A stretch of 64,000 nt of DNA from Megalobrama amblycephala (GCF_018812025.1 NC_063050.1:58168147-58232146), one strand, 5' to 3'; shown: positions 11,582 through 23,059, numbered from the stretch's first letter. Numbers and translations are program-made. Notes: a model not told the origin generated them from the letters alone.

Positions 11582-11836
11582 TTAATGGGCGGAAACATTT
11601 GGGTGAAAACAGGATGTGTGTCAGTATCCATGGATTCGGTCTTAAAGGGACCGTAGCCTATATTTTTCAATAATCAGAATCAGAATCAGAAAGAGCTTTA
11701 TTGCCAGGTATGTTGTTTACACATACTAGGAATTTGTTTTAGTGACAGAAGCTCCACAGTGCAACAGAGTAACAGCAACAAGACACATAATAAAAAGAAT
11801 AAAATAATAATAATATACAAAGGCGTCCTCCTGAAC

Positions 11837-12154
11837 TTCCTCCTGAACTTGCCACATGGAAGAGCAAAGAAGAGAAGAGACAAGGAGACACACAGAAAAC
11901 CTGCATCTTTCCCACAGAAAACAGACTTTCCTGCATTCATTTATAGACAGACTGTTCTATAAATGGACATGCATATCTCCAGGAAATGGTATCCATTATT
12001 ACTGTTTGTTGTATTGTACTCAGTATTGTATTCACGTTTTATGATACATTTAAGGTAACTTCAGTTATGCCATGTTTAGTGTCTATGGGTTCGTATCGAG
12101 AAGATTTAAATGCTTGTGTATGCGATATGTCGATACCTGTGCAACAAAATAGTA
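11837..12154. other. Unassigned flank of the LINE insertion
   Basis: This is the continuation of the DNA that was split by the insertion at 9118. It holds purine-rich 'aagagaagagacaaggag' and no convincing coding frame. I cannot align it with the 54-56 kb Gag-only element, so the extent of the host element is unknown. Confidence 0.3.
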
Positions 12155-12429
12155 TTTCACGAGTTCACACTTACAAATAATCAGATAGAAAATAGTATGC
12201 GTAGTAGTATGCGTATTTGGCGTGCTGTCCGAGGAGAGGGCTCCGAGCTCGGTATTTTGGCCCGAACCCAGATTACTCCCCCCAAAAATTGCAAACCAAT
12301 GCAGGACAGCAGCCGGAACATTACTGATGACCCCCAAAATTGCCTTGCTTAGGCTGAATGTGCTGCTAGGAGGGTTAGTAAAGGACCGTTAGAGTTATCG
12401 TCATATGGATGAAGACATTGGACAGCGCT

Positions 12430-13045
12430 GAGCTCCTGCGGGAGCAGAGGTGACATCAACTGCTGCGGCAGTGGAGAAATTAGCCAGAAGAACTGAGCTC
12501 CTGCGGGAGCCGAGGCGACATCACTGCTGCGGCAGTGGAGAAATTGGCCTGAAGAACTGAGCTCCTGCGGGAGCCGAGGCGACATCACTGCTGCGGCAGT
12601 GGAGGAAATAGCCAGAAGAACTGGGCTCCTGCGGGAGCCGAGGTGACATCACTGCTGCGGCAGTGGAGGAATTAGCCAGAACTGAGCTCCTGCGGGAGCC
12701 GAGGCGACATCACTGCTGCGGCAGTGGAGAAATTGGCCTGAAGAACTGAGCTCCTGCGGGAGCCGAGGTGACGACACTGCTGCGGCAGTGGAGGAATTAG
12801 CCAGAACTGAGCTCCTGCGGGAGCCGAGGCGACATCACTGCTGTGGCAGTGGAGAGATTGGCCTGACAGAACTGAGCTCCTGCGGGAGCCGAGGTGACAC
12901 CACTGCTGCGGCAGTGGAGGAATTAGCCAGAACTGAGCTCCTGCGGGAGCCGAGGCGACATCACTGCTGCGGCAGTGGAGAAGTTGGCCTGAAGAACTGA
13001 GCTCCTGCGGGAGCCGAGGTGACAACAACTGCTGCGGCAGTGAAA
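12430..13045. repeat. Minisatellite of 61-65 bp units, 10 copies, dimeric order
   Basis: Units start at GAGCTCCTGCGGGAG at 12430, 12494, 12559, 12623 (variant), 12684, 12748, 12809, 12874, 12935 and 12999. Spacings are 64, 65, 64, 61, 64, 61, 65, 61, 64. From 12623 on, a shorter unit with 'gaattagccagaact' alternates with a longer one with 'aattggcctgaagaact', giving a higher-order period of about 125. Each unit has two perfect short hairpins with the same TGCG loop: CTCC-TGCG-GGAG and ACTGC-TGCG-GCAGT. Confidence 0.9.
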
Positions 13046-13143
13046 AGAAATCCCGGGATGGAATGATGGTATTGGTTTAGTTGGATGTGATGATGAACGG
13101 GGCTAGAGCTGAGGTCTAGCTGATGAGTGTTCGTTGAGCTTTT

Positions 13144-14040
13144 TTAATATGGATGAGATTTGATTCGGATGTAATTCTTAAAAGCTTCTGATGACCAGCG
13201 ACCCAAAGTTTGGATTTGGTGCTGGGAAAGGCCTTTTTGGGCAGCTGTAGTTGCTGCTCCTATGCGGAACGAATGACTGGAGAAGTGGTCTGCTTGGATG
13301 CCGGATTGAATCAGGATTACTTTAAGGTGTTTTTGGAACCAAAAACGTGTGACAGGGCGGTTGGAATCGTCAACAAAAAGTGGGTCAGATGGGAGTTTAG
13401 CCGAAGCATTTCTGAAGTGTAAATATGCTGAAAGTGTTTGGTACGGCTGGATTGGTGCAGGGAGATTGAAGATGTAGATAAAATGGCCTTTTTTCAATTT
13501 GTCTGTTTTACTTTGTTTGATGAAGTAAGATATGGTGTCGTCATCTGACACTGATAAGTCTGAAATTGTGGGGTGGATTTTTGGGTTGAAGCTGGACGTG
13601 ATGGTAAGTTCTGAACATCTGAGGAAACCAAAAAAGGCCAGTATGAACATTGCATCAAGAGTACGGGCTGTGTTGGTAGAGCAGTAGCCTCGGCGGAGAG
13701 TGGAGATGCATTTAGTGAGGATGTCTAGGGTGATGGGTTTCCTGGTGTCTTGGCGTGTGGGTTGGGTTCTTTAGATGCCTTTGATGAGAAGGGATGTTTG
13801 TGAATTGGTTATTTCAGAAGATGGTGAGCCAAATATAAGTTTATGAAAGAACTGGATTCCGCTAAGATAACCCTTAATGGAGCCGACTTGGAGGTTCTTA
13901 ATGCTGTCTAGATAAGATATGAATGAAGTAATTGTGAGAAGAGAAAAATCAGGAAAAGTTAGGCTGTAGGTGAGGTGAAATGACTTGAAGCATCTCCAAG
14001 CAGTCAAGTAAGATTGTAGGGTTCTGGGAGAAACGGCTTG
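13144..14040 (-). pseudogene. Tyrosine recombinase of the DIRS-like element
   Basis: Frame 13144-13650 carries the catalytic set expected of a DIRS recombinase: the first arginine in 'FFGFLRCSEL', the HxxR box in 'HSFRIGAAT', the tryptophan-containing 'LGRWSSEA' and the tyrosine in 'FKNYIRI'. The N-terminal core-binding part is in frame 13771-14007 ('TAWRCFKSF', 'GSIKGYLSGIQ'), continuing upstream as 'QAVSPRTLQSYL'. An in-frame stop at about 13771 separates the two parts, so the protein is broken although the active-site residues survive. In intact elements the enzyme would integrate the circular cDNA. The frame overlaps the end of the RT-RNase H frame, as is usual in this group. Confidence 0.8.
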
Positions 14041-14087
14041 AAAAATGTAATTGAGAGAGGTGTCGAGGAGTGTTTTCAGTGGATGGT

Positions 14088-15600
14088 TTATGGGAATATC
14101 AGCTCTGAATAATGAGGTACTGGGGTTGGGAAAGGGTCCGCCTCTGGTGCCAACAGCTTGAATTTCTGAAAAGCAAAGCGAGAGAGAGAGTCAGCGATTT
14201 GATTTTTGGATCCAGGGACGTGTTTGGCAGTGATGATAAATTGATCGCATGCTGAAATCCAAATAAGGCGCCTTAGGAGAGGCATGAGCGCGGGGGAGTG
14301 CGAACGTCCCTTATTGATGCAATGTACTGTTGGTTCATTGTCGCAGTGAACTACAATGCTGTTGGTAGACCACTCTTTCCCCCACAGGAAGGCTGCTATG
14401 ACCAGAGGGTATAGTTCGAACAGTGCTGAGGAATTTGCTGACGGTTGTACATCCGAAAGCTGAGATGGCCATGTAGACGCGAACCAGCGGCCTTGATAAA
14501 ATCCCCCGAAGCCAATAGAGGGAGCTGCGTCGGTATACAGTTGAATATCGATGGGGTGGGAGAGCAAGTTATTGTAGAAGAAGGAGAGACCGTTCCACTG
14601 TTTAAGGAAAGTTATCCATAAACTAAGTTCGTTGCAACACGAACTATTTAATGAGATTTGATCTTCTAGTGCGTGAATTGAAGACGCGAGGGAGAGGAGA
14701 TGAGATATGAAAGGGCGGCCCTGCGGGATTATGCGCATCGCAAAATTTAAATGTCCGAGCAAAGACAACAGTTCGCGTTTAGAACAGTTTGGACTGTCTA
14801 GAAGGGCGGATGCAATCAGAACTATTCTGTCAATTTTTTCCTTTGGCAGCGAGGCCTGGAAATTAACTGTGTCCAAATTAATGCCCAGGAATTCGATGGA
14901 CGTGGCTGGACCCAAGGTTTTATCTTGGGCGATTGGAATCCCGAGCTCAGCGAAAGCCTTTTGGACCGTGAAAAGATGAGCGGCTGGAATGGCTTCGGGA
15001 GGCGAGATAATTAGGAAATCGTCGAGCAGGTGGATCACGTAAGGAATAGAATATTTGTTAGATAAGATCCAGCAAATAGCTTCAGATAGCATATCGAAAA
15101 TCTTAGGGCTGCTTTTGCATCCAAACGTTAAGCGCACGGCGAAATAAAAATTTTTCGTGCCAACGTATGCCAAATAAGTGCCATGAGTCCGGGTGGATGG
15201 GCATCACTTTGAATGCAGAAGTGATGTCGACTTTTGCCAGCCAGGCGCCGCAGCCGGCATTTTTAATCAATGTTATTGCTTGGTCGATGTTGTGGTAATG
15301 AAGAGAAAATTCTTCGAGAGAGATGAGGCTGTTTATGCTTGGAAAAAGCGAATTATGCGGGGCTGAGAGATCGATTATTAAGCGTTTTTTGCCTGAAAAT
15401 TTCCTGGTAGCCACTCCAATAGGGCTGATATGGAAAAGATCGAAAGGAGGCATGGAAAAAGGGCCGATCATGAAGCCTGATTCTACTTCTTTTTTGATTA
15501 AGTTGCTTACTGTGTCAGGTTCAGCGAGTGCAGACTGAAGATTGTTGCAAATTATATTTTGAGTGGGGAGGCTTTTCCACTCCGGGTTTGAAACCGTGCT
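14088..15600 (-). pseudogene. Reverse transcriptase-RNase H of the DIRS-like element
   Basis: Two frames make up the domain. The first, 15103-15471, has RT motifs 'PIGVATRKFSGKKRLIIDLS' and 'WLAKVDITSAFK'. The second, 14088-15173, has 'FGCKSSPKIF' and the catalytic 'HLLDDFLI' (YxDD box with Leu in the first position). RNase H follows with 'IQLYTDAA', 'SALFELYPL', 'VVHCDNEPTV' and 'NQIADSLSR'. The frames cross at about 15147-15156, an A/T homopolymer, consistent with a small frameshift. A second frame change near 15535 separates this region from the preceding Gag-RT linker ('GLEHGFKPGVEKP'). The DIRS-type RT-RNase H order with a following recombinase supports the assignment. Confidence 0.85.
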
Positions 15601-17532
15601 CGAGACCGGTCAGTAAATACTCTGTAAAGTTAGTGTCAGGGTGGTTAGATAATTCGGCAGACAGACGAGAAATATTCACAGGAGTCGACAAGTAATTTTT
15701 TGAATTTTTATTTTGAGATCTTTTTACAGGGCATATGATGCGGGAATGAGCGCCGCCGCAGTAGTTGCAGATGTGCAGGAAGCGACACCGCTGTCGTGCG
15801 CATCCCCCCGAGTTGAAGTTAATGCAAACTTGCTCTCGGGAGTTGAACGCAATTTTCTTAAAATCCTTTGTAGAAGCGTCAAAATTTGCTGATCGTGGGA
15901 CGTAGCTAGTTGATCTTTCCGATGAAGGAACTGGGCAGGGAGGAATTGAAGGATTAATCAGCGGACATGATATGGTTGAGTGAGAGAGTGATCTGCAGAC
16001 TGCACAAGTGATATTACGGCAGCCCAAGAAAACTCGGTTGTGGAGCTCTGTGTCCAGAGCGCCCCAGTAAGGGCACTGGTTCCATTGAGAGACGCGCACG
16101 GCGCATTTAGCTGAAAACAGCTTGTGGTATGTGTAGAAATGAGAACCTCCGTAAGATAACGCAAGCTCAGCAATTATCACGAGATAATCACTCAGCTCGC
16201 GTCTCCTGTGGGGAAAAACGCTGCAGATAATTTCGCTATAGCGATTAAAAGCAATAGAGAATTCGGTGAAGGAAAGGAGACGAGATGGATTGACTGCAGA
16301 ATTCTTAGTGGTAACTGAAAGTAACTGAAGGTAACTGAAAAGTCACCCACTTCTATTTGGCGGTCAGAAATGGATGGAGGAAGTAGAGATAGTAGAGCAG
16401 AAAGATCAACGTCCACACCTGAGAGTATCTGTGTCCTGATGTTGTTGGCAACTGGAGTAGGTTCCAGAGCTGTTGCATTTGGTGGGATGGGCATCGGCAC
16501 TGCTGAGGACAGGGTGAATGGAGTTTTTGTTTGGGGGATAGTATTAGGAGGAAGAGAACCTGGGACCGGAGCCGTTAGCGGAGGCAGCCTCACGCTCGGT
16601 TCGGCCCCTGGGGCTTGGGGAGGAGCAAAAGTGTTGGGAAAAGGAAGCTGGGAAGGAAAATAAGGCGTCGGGGCCGGCGCCGTTAGCGGAGGCAGCCTCA
16701 CGCTCGGGTTGGTCCCTGGAGCCTGTGGGGAAACGAAGATGTTAGGGAAAGACGTAGGCTGTAAAGGAAAATTGTGCGTCTGGGCCTGCGCTGCTAGCGG
16801 AGGCAACCTCGCGCTAGGGTCTGAAGATGGGGCTGCGGGCCACAGACAGGGAAGAGGATTAGAGACAGTGTGAGAAAAAGGTTGCGACGGCTGGGCCTGT
16901 GTTTCTAACGGAGTCATACTCACGTTAAAAGAACTGCCTGCGGGCAGAACGGAAGAACGAGGATCAGGTCTAGCAGCCACGGAGTCTGGGGCGCAGCCCA
17001 AACTTGCTGAAGGCTTGCCGCGGCCTGAAGCGCGAGGAAGCGCTGGTCTTGTGTGCGAAGGAGACGGTGATTCCTGTGGACGCGATGTCGGGGCTTTGCG
17101 ACCCTTGTGCGCTTTAGCGCTTTTGGAGGGAGGAGTGGATTTGGGAGAAGGAAAGGTGGATTGAAGTGACACATACAGATCATACAACTGAGCTTTAGTC
17201 ATCCTCCTAGAAAAATGAATGTCAGCGCTGATGAGTGCTTGTCTCAGACTTACTACTGTCCATTTTTCAATTGCAGGAATTGTTGGATGGGCCGAGGCGT
17301 AAGAAGACGCTGGAGATGCTGGTTGTTGTCTTGTAGGCGGAGGCGAGGGTAATCCTCGGCGTCGTGGAGAGCGGGAAGTAGCCCGAATGGGCTGACGTCC
17401 ACGCAGTGGCTCCGGAGATTCGGAGATAACAACCGGTGGTGCGCGGGTACTCCTGACATGAGATGAATGAGGTGGAGATTCCTGGGAAGTGAAGGAGTCA
17501 TCGTTGGAGGGGAAAAGTTGGATTTCGGACAT
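15600..17532 (-). pseudogene. Gag-like protein of the DIRS-like element
   Basis: The first part (frame 16192-17553, likely Met at 17532, 'MSEIQLFPSNDD') is proline/serine-rich with internal near-repeats such as 'SVRLPPLTAPAP', and ends 'FFPTGDAS' at a stop near 16192. The second part (frame 15521-16180) contains a capsid-like 'YHKLFSAKCA' stretch, a CX2CX4HX4C knuckle in 'CAVCRSLSHSTISC', a CCCH-like cluster in 'CINFNSGGCARQRCRFLH' and another knuckle in 'CNYCGGAHSRIIC'. 'ELSDYLVIIAEL' is readable in the second frame immediately across the stop, so a one-base shift near 16190 probably split a single Gag. Confidence 0.75.
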
Positions 17533-18047
17533 TGCAGCAGTTTGGTAGACCAAATGCTGTCAAACTGTCGAGGAATATGGGTGAGTCGACCGTGTCTTAT
17601 ATATGTGCTTTCACTCATGCTGATTGGGTAGGTATGTTGATTACTGATTGCTGACAGCTGGCCAAGATGACGTGATGATTAGTCAGATTATTTGAACGTT
17701 GCTCCTCACGAATTTTGTTAATAAAACATCATTACAAGAATCTTTAATAGTTCTTCTTCAACAACTCAGCCAGTTAATCTTGCTCAGTCATAAAAGCCCT
17801 GACAGGAGGAATGTTGTTGCCCGGAAATACAACCTTTTCATTGGTCAGGTCAACCCCAAGAGGTGTGACTTTGACCAGAGGTTAAAAGCCAGAGCACAAC
17901 GCTCTTTCTCTCTTGCTTCTTTAGACGACTGAAGAGGCCACTTTTGCTGCAGGCCTCTTCAGGCCAAGGCCTGTAGGCCAGCCATGTGCTCATCTATGTG
18001 AGAGAGAAAGAACTCTTTCCCCACGAAGAGTCAAATCAACAGTTTAA

Positions 18048-18950
18048 AGGTGCCATCGAATGAAAAATTGAATTTACCTCGGCAGAGTTGAATAACAAGA
18101 GTTCAGTACATGGAAATGACATACAGTGAGTCTCAAACACCATTGTTTCCTCCTTCTTATGCAAATCTCATTTGTTTAAAAGACCTCCGAAAAATATGTA
18201 AACCCCCAATATTTGCATATGCCAGCCCATGTTCAAGGCATTATACAAGGGCAGCCAGTATTAATGTCTGGATCTGTGCACAGCTGAATCATCAGACTAG
18301 GTAAGCAAGCAGAACAATAGCGAAAAATGGCAGATGGACCTATAATAACTGACATGATCAATGATATCATGATATTTTTAGTGATATTTTTAAATTGTCT
18401 TTCTAAATGTTTCGTTAGCATGTTGCTAATGTACTGTTAAATGTGGTTAAAATTACCATCATTTCTTACTGTATTCACGGAGACAAGAGAGCCATCGCTA
18501 TTTTAAACACATGCAGTCTGTATAATTCATAAACAACTTAATTCTTTATAAATCTCTCAAATAGTGTAGCATTAGCCCATTAGCCACGGAGCATACTATC
18601 AAACTCATTCAGAATCAAATGTAAACATCCAAATAAATACACATGATCCGGTGCATGCATGCAGCATGCATGACGAACACTTTGTAAAGATCCATTTTGA
18701 GGGTTATATTAGCTGTGTGAACTTTGTTTATGCTGGTTAAGGCAGTTGAGAGCCCGGGGGCGGGGGAGCACGAGATTTAAAGGGGCCGCACACTAAATCG
18801 TGCATATATAATTATGGCTCAAAATAGGCAGTTAAAAAAATTCATTAAAAAAAAAATCTATGGGGTATTTTGAGCTGAAACTTCACAGAGACGTTCAGGG
18901 GACACCTTAGACTTATATTACATCTTGTTAAAACTGGTTCTAGGGCACCT
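18048..18950. mobile_element. TTAA-flanked MITE, family 1 copy A
   Basis: TTAA is present at 18044-18047 and 18951-18954. The termini are AGGTGCCATCGAATG on the left and CTAGGGCACCT on the right, an inverted repeat of AGGTGCC plus partial extension. A second copy is at 40494-41454, sharing 'catacagtgagtctc', 'cagcccatgttc/cagcccacgttc', 'atgatatcatgatatttt' and 'tctatggggtattttgag'. No coding frame. TTAA targets occur in the piggyBac and Kolobok superfamilies; I cannot choose between them. Confidence 0.8.
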
Positions 18951-19487
18951 TTAAGTTGTTTCATATTTCTTCATCCAACGCAGAAGACATCGATTTCAAC
19001 TTCAGTACCATCGGATTGAATTCTCAGGACTTCCTATGGCAGCAATATATCCAGACACTCTTCAAAAAGGCAAAGGCCTAATGCAAGTATCGTACGATAT
19101 ATTCAATTGCTGCTAGTTAGTTAATTGCTGCTAGTTTGTAAACCTCCCTTGTTACAAGGGAGATTTTATGAGGAATACTGATGATAATTCCCCTGGTTTT
19201 TGGTTTCTTCATAGCTCCTATTGGTTCCCACTTCCGTTTTCACTTTATCATTTATCATTTTACCCGTTTATTTGTGACTTGTGTGTATGTATGTTTGTGT
19301 TTGTTAGTTAGTTAGCTATGTGTTCGTGATTTAGTTAATGCAACTTGTGCACTATACATTAGGGATGCACCGATATCAGTACCAGTATCGGGCCCGATAC
19401 CAAGCTCATGTACTTGTACTCGTACTCGTAAAAAAATACCCCCGATACCAAAGACCTATACGTCACGTGACGTAACTTTCCGTGCAC

Positions 19488-19877
19488 AGAGACAGCAGAA
19501 ACAATGTCAGCCACAGAGGTGTGGAATTACGTCAAAATTAATGATGACAACACACACATTGTGAACTGCATGCTTTCAATCACAATTCGTTATCGATTAG
19601 TGAAGGCGGGATAGGCAGAATTGCGCTGAATGACAGACCAGAAGCACTCTCTCTCTTTCTTGCGTGCGATCCTAGTTCTCTCAGACAGCGCGTGATCAGT
19701 TCTCCTCGTGCCTGAATGGTCATGCACACATAGTTGTCAAAATGTCCATGGTGTGGAGTATCTCACGTAAGTACAGTCGGTTATGGCTTAATGGGCAGAA
19801 ACATTTGGGTGAAAACAGGATGTGTGTCAGTATCCATGGATTCGGTCTTAAAGGGACCGTAGCCTATATTTTTCAAT
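19488..19877. repeat. Flank duplicated at 9134-11672 (likely transduction source type)
   Basis: This part of the hAT-type element adjoins the 3' end of the LINE. It is repeated nearly perfectly at 9134-9167, 9742-10023 and 11586-11672. Copy 1 has about 13 extra bases near 9142 and one visible substitution (gggcGgaa versus gggcAgaa). It preserves the empty sites of both the SINE3 (ATGTCA) and the piggyBac-like element (TTAA). Confidence 0.85.
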
Positions 19878-20171
19878 AATCAGAATCAGAATCAGAAAGA
19901 GCTTTATTGCCAGGTATGTTGTTTACACATACTAGGAATTTGTTTTAGTGACAGAAGCTCCACAGTGCAACAGAGTAACAGCAACAAGACACATAATAAA
20001 AAGAATAAAATAATAATAATATACAAATTTACAAGATAGACAAAGTGCAAAAAAAGCAAAAAACAATATATAATATAGACAATTTGTATGTACAGTTATG
20101 TGTGCAAATTTGAAATATAAATAAGCATTTTAAGTAAATAATGTGTAATAGTGTTGTGTCTTCCGTGTTTG

Positions 20172-21605
20172 TCAAGTGTTCATGAGATGGATTGCTTGAG
20201 GGAAGAAACTGTTCCTGTGTCTGGTCGTTCTGGTGCTCAGGGCTCTGTAGCGTCGACCAGATGGCAACAGTTCAAAGAGGGATTGTGCTGGATGTGAGGG
20301 GTCCAGAGTGATCTTCTTTGCCCTTTTTCTCACTCTGGATAAGTACAGTTCTTGGAGAGTGGGGAGGGTTGTGCCAATGATTTGCTCAGCAGACCGGACT
20401 ACCCTCTGTAGTCTTCTGAGGTCAGATTTGGTAGCTGAGCTGAACCAGACGGTAATTGAAGTGCAGAGGATGGATTCAGTGATGGCAGAGTAAAACTGTT
20501 TCAGCAGCTCCTGTGGCAGGTTGAACTTCCTCAGCTGGCGAAGGAAGTACAACCTCTGCTGGGCCTTTTTCACAATGGACTCGATGTGGTTGTCCCACTT
20601 CAGGTCCTGGGAGATGGTGGTGCCCAGGAACCTGAATGACTCCACTGCAGTCACAGTGCTGTTCATGATGGTGAGTGGGGGAAGAGCAGGTGGGTTTCTC
20701 CTGAAGTCCACGATCATCTCCACTGTCTTGAATGTGTTGAGCTCCAGGTTAAGACTGCACCAGACAGCCAGCTGTTCAACCTCCAGTCTGTAAGCAGACT
20801 CGTCACCGTCCTGGATGAGGCCGATCAGTGTGGTGTCATCTGCAAACTTCAGGAGCTTGACAGAGGGGTCTTTAGAGGTGCAGTCGTTGGTGTACAGGGA
20901 GAAGAGCAGTGGGGAGTGAACACAGCCCTGAGGGGTGCCAGTGCTGATGGTGCGGGTGCTGGATGAGAATTTTCCCAGCCTCACTAGCTGCTGCCTGTCT
21001 GTCAGGAAGCTGGTGATCCAATGACAGACAGAGGTGGGCACGGAGAGCTGAGTTAGTTTGGGCTGGAGGAGTGATGGGATGATGGTGTTAAAAGCAGAGC
21101 TGAAGTCCAAAAACAGGATCCTCACATAAGTCCCTGGTCTGTCCAGATGCTGGAGAACATAATGCAGTCCCATATTGACTGCATCATCCACAGACCTGTT
21201 TGCTCGGTAAGCAAACTGCAGGGGGTCCAGTAAGGGTCCAGTGATGTCCTTCAGATAAGCCAGAACCAGTCTTTCAAATGACTTCATGGCCACAGACGTT
21301 AGAGCCACAGGTCTGTAGTCATTTAGTCCAGTAATTTTGGGTTTCTTTGGGACGGGGATGATGGTGGAGCGTTTGAAGCATGAGGGGACTTCGCACAGCT
21401 CCAGTGATCTGTTGAAGATCTGTGTGAAGATGGGGGCCAGCTGGTCAGCGCAGGTTTTCAGACAGGCTGGTGAAACGCTGTCTGGGCCTGGTGCCTTTCT
21501 TTTCTTGTTCTTTCTGAAGACCTGGCGCACATCATCTTCACTGAACTGAATTGCAGGTGTGGGGGAGAGGGGGGGTTGTTGGAGGTGTGAATGGTGATTT
21601 TTCAA
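20172..21605 (-). pseudogene. LINE reverse transcriptase and C-terminal region
   Basis: This 477-codon open frame has the standard non-LTR RT motifs in order: 'KRKAPGPDSVSPACLK', 'NDYRPVALTSVAMKSFERL', 'LQFAYRANRSVDDAV', 'FLDFSSAFNTI', 'GTPQGCVHSPLLFSLYTND' and the catalytic 'LKFADDTTL'. A C-terminal segment follows with 'SFRFLGTTIS', 'RLYFLRQLRKF' and 'GRRYRAL'. The catalytic Asp pair is intact, but 'STGTPQGCVHSP' departs from the usual APQGCVLSP, and the frame is offset from the upstream endonuclease frame at a C-rich tract near 21575. A decayed relative is at 43830-45175. Confidence 0.85.
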
Positions 21606-23059
21606 ACCTGCAGTAAAACTCGTTCAGATCGTCTGCCAGTTGTTGATTCTCCACAGAGCTGGGGGATGGTGTCTTGTAGTTGGTGATAACTTTCAGACCT
21701 TTCCACACTGAAGCTGTATCATTAGAAGAGAACTGATTCCGAAGTTTATCAGAATAATTCCTCTTTGCCACTCTGGACTCCTTTTCCAGTGTGTATTTGG
21801 CCTGTTTGTACAAGACTCTGTCCCCATTTCTGCTAGCATCTTCTTTGGCCTGATGGAGCTGGCTGAGTTTTGCAGTGAACCAGGGTTTGTCATTGTTGTA
21901 AGTTAAATGAGTCTTTGTAGGAATGCACAAATCCTCACAGAAACTGATATATGAAGTTACAGTCTCTGTGAGCTCGTCCAGATCGGTGGCACCAGCTTCA
22001 AAAACACTCCAATCAGTCCATTCGAAACAGGCTTGTAAAGCCCGCTCTGTTTCGGTGGTCCATCTCTTTACAGTCCTTGCTACAGGTTTAGCTGATTTCA
22101 GTTTCTGCCTGTAGGTCGGTATGAGATGAACTAGACAGTGATCAGAGAGCCCCAAAGCTGCCCGTGGGACAGAGTGATATGCATCCTTTATTGCTGTGTA
22201 ACAGTGATCCAGTGTATTACTGTCTCTGGTGGGACAAGTAACATGCTGTCTGTATTTTGGAAGTTCACGTGAGAGAATCGCTTTTATTAAAGTCCCCGAG
22301 AATGATTAGAACAGAGTCCGGGTGTTGTTGCTCACTCTCTGTGATCATATCAGCGAGTAACTGTAAAGCCGAGCTCACGTGCGCTTGCGGAGGAATGTAG
22401 ACGCTCACCAGAATGAACGAGCAAAACTCCCGCGGCGAATAGAACAGTTTGCAGTTAATGAAGAGTGCTTCAAGATCTGGACAGCACATCTTCTTTAACA
22501 CAGTTACATCTGAACACCACCTTTCATTGATGTAAAAGCACGTCCCGCCGCCGCGTGATTTCCCCGTTGATTCTGCGTCGCGATCTGACCTAAACAGCTG
22601 AAAGCCCGGCAGACTTAACACGCTGTCCAGAATGGCGTCGTTCAGCCAGGTTTCCGTGAAGCACAGTGCAGCTGAGTTCGAGAAATCCTTATTTGTCCGG
22701 GAGAGCAGAAGGAGTTCGTCCGTTTTGTTGGGCAGTGAGTGGAGATTCGCCAGATGGATGCTAGGCAGCCGCGTTCTTAATCCGCGCTGTCTGAGCTTCA
22801 CGAGGGCGCCAGCGCGCTTTCCCCGTCTGTGCGTCCTGATGCGTCTAAACAGCGCTGCCGCTCCGCCAACTACAACATTCAACAAAATGTCTGAATAATC
22901 GAAATCCGGTAAAATATTTTGTGGTGTGTACTGCTGAATGTTCAGCAGTTCATCCCTGGTAAAACTGATGGTGTTTGAAAAACAAAAAACAGGAAAAACT
23001 AACAAAAACAGTACAAACACTGAAGAGCTAAGCACTGAGGCTGCCATGCGCGGCGCCAT
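21538..23059 (-). pseudogene. LINE endonuclease (APE-type) and linker
   Basis: Frame 22265-23059 begins with a hydrophobic stretch ('VFVLFLLVFPVFCF') and an arginine-rich segment ('RRIRTHRRGKRAG'). It then shows AP-endonuclease motifs 'LANLHSLPNKTDEL', 'CFTETWL' and 'LIILGDFN'. A frameshift at about 22280 moves the reading into the next frame, where 'HVTCPTRDSNTLDHCYTAI' and the catalytic 'LGLSDHCLVHL' continue into frame 21538-22155. The enzyme would nick target DNA for target-primed reverse transcription. Two frame changes in this copy make it inactive. Confidence 0.8.

Larger units (their letters stand above)
9118..11836 (-). mobile_element. 5'-truncated LINE insertion with 3' transduced flank
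   Basis: The 16-base direct repeat AGGCGTCCTCCTGAAC lies at 9118-9133 and 11821-11836. Between the repeats, minus strand, is about 149 bases of LINE 3' end (11673-11821, ending in AATCAG repeats) followed by about 400 bases matching the flank just beyond the LINE at 19488-19877 nearly base for base. The flank is now split by a SINE3 (9168-9735) and a TTAA element (10024-11581). The simplest reading is LINE retrotransposition that read past its own 3' end, with a target-site duplication. DNA-level duplication is the alternative but does not explain the flanking repeat. Confidence 0.7.
12155..17620 (-). mobile_element. DIRS-order tyrosine-recombinase retrotransposon
   Basis: On the minus strand the order is Gag (17532 to 15600), RT-RNase H (about 15600 to 14088), tyrosine recombinase (about 14040 to 13144), a minisatellite (13045 to 12430) and a non-coding terminal region with 'ttttggcccgaacccaga' (about 12260). 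RT plus RNase H plus tyrosine recombinase, with no integrase or LTR, is diagnostic of the DIRS order. I could not choose firmly between DIRS-like and Ngaro-like groups, nor find the split or inverted terminal repeats, so both ends are approximate. Several frameshifts and at least one stop make it non-autonomous. Confidence 0.8.
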
